From positions 1 to 6,006 of the forward strand of contig JACMKW010000259.1 of the NCBI GenBank assembly GCA_014379885.1: DNA of 6,006 nucleotides. Reading direction: 5' to 3'. Every line of letters begins with the position of its first letter. Within the stretch, counting starts at the first letter, position 1. Source of the stretch: Rhizobacter sp. (GTDB taxonomy: Bacteria > Pseudomonadota > Gammaproteobacteria > Burkholderiales > Burkholderiaceae). Positions 5,949 through 6,006 of this stretch are shown here, piece by piece. The position numbers were made by a program, and so were the translations under genes. The notes under the pieces were generated by a model. The model saw only the letters and a list, made by a program, of their open reading frames with translations. It ran no database searches and was not told the DNA's origin.

Positions 5949-6006
5949 ATGACCGCCATTGCCTACACCCGCGCCGCTGCGCTGCCCGAAATTCTCAAGA
6001 AGCGCA
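5949..6006 (+). CDS. metH: N-terminal start of a probable methionine synthase methyltransferase subunit (cut by window end)
   Basis: An ATG at 5949 opens a frame that runs off the window. The 19 visible residues are MTAIAYTRAAALPEILKKR. The pattern of a short polar lead followed by LPEILKKR resembles the N-terminus of the homocysteine methyltransferase part of cobalamin-dependent MetH from Burkholderiales. There the next residues are typically a hydrophobic strand and DGAMGT, which lies just beyond the window. That enzyme moves the methyl group of 5-methyltetrahydrofolate to homocysteine. The visible part contains no catalytic residue, so the product name is a recognition-based guess. There is no Shine-Dalgarno site at normal distance; the only G-rich stretch (5930-5935) is 13 bases away and belongs to the repeat. 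A -10-like CATAAT sits six bases upstream. No cobalamin or SAM riboswitch could be seen in the 124-base gap. Confidence 0.5.
   Translation, partial: MTAIAYTRAAALPEILKKR

Noticed and set aside
4816..5952. Open frame of 378 codons on the plus strand overlapping the EAL region and running past its stop
   Set aside because: It is Arg/Ala/Gly/Pro-rich, frame-shifted relative to the clear EAL motifs, and has no ribosome site or recognisable family.

Overview
The window is high-GC DNA with five genes, all on the plus strand. The gene set suggests a betaproteobacterium of the order Burkholderiales, probably Comamonadaceae or a close relative. The evidence is two small families typical of that group (DUF3108 and DUF3567), the GC-biased codon use, and a GC-rich multi-hairpin intergenic element of a style I recall from those genomes. 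The assignment rests on recognition of the sequences, not on a search.

Layout: (1) positions 1-795 hold the 3' part of a DUF3108 protein, entered inside a Pro/Ala-rich linker. (2) An 85-base gap with a hairpin at 814-836 leads to a 93-aa DUF3567 protein (881-1162), followed by a strong 11-bp stem-loop with a pyrimidine tail at 1172-1214. (3) A 153-base gap leads to a 768-aa ATPase with two complete AAA modules (1316-3622). (4) An 84-base gap carries an excellent sigma-28 (FliA) type promoter. It is followed by a 705-aa membrane-bound cyclic-di-GMP protein (3707-5824) made of seven hydrophobic segments with MHYT-like spacing, then GGDEF, then EAL. (5) The 124-base gap 5825-5948 is packed with inverted repeats and ends in a -10-like hexamer just before the start of a further gene (5949 to the window end). 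Its 19 visible residues resemble the N-terminus of a methionine synthase (MetH) methyltransferase subunit.

How the parts may work together: the five genes do not look like one operon, because separate terminator and promoter signals lie between them. The clearest regulatory story is the cyclic-di-GMP gene. Its promoter suggests expression with the late flagellar genes. Its EAL domain keeps every catalytic residue I could check, while its GGDEF domain lacks a metal-ligand aspartate and the I-site arginine. The simplest reading is a flagellar-regulon phosphodiesterase that lowers cyclic-di-GMP to favour swimming, comparable in logic to E. coli PdeH (YhjH) but membrane-anchored. The two-module AAA ATPase belongs to a recognisable bacterial type of unknown function. 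I found no RNA gene, CRISPR array, insertion sequence or clear mobile element.
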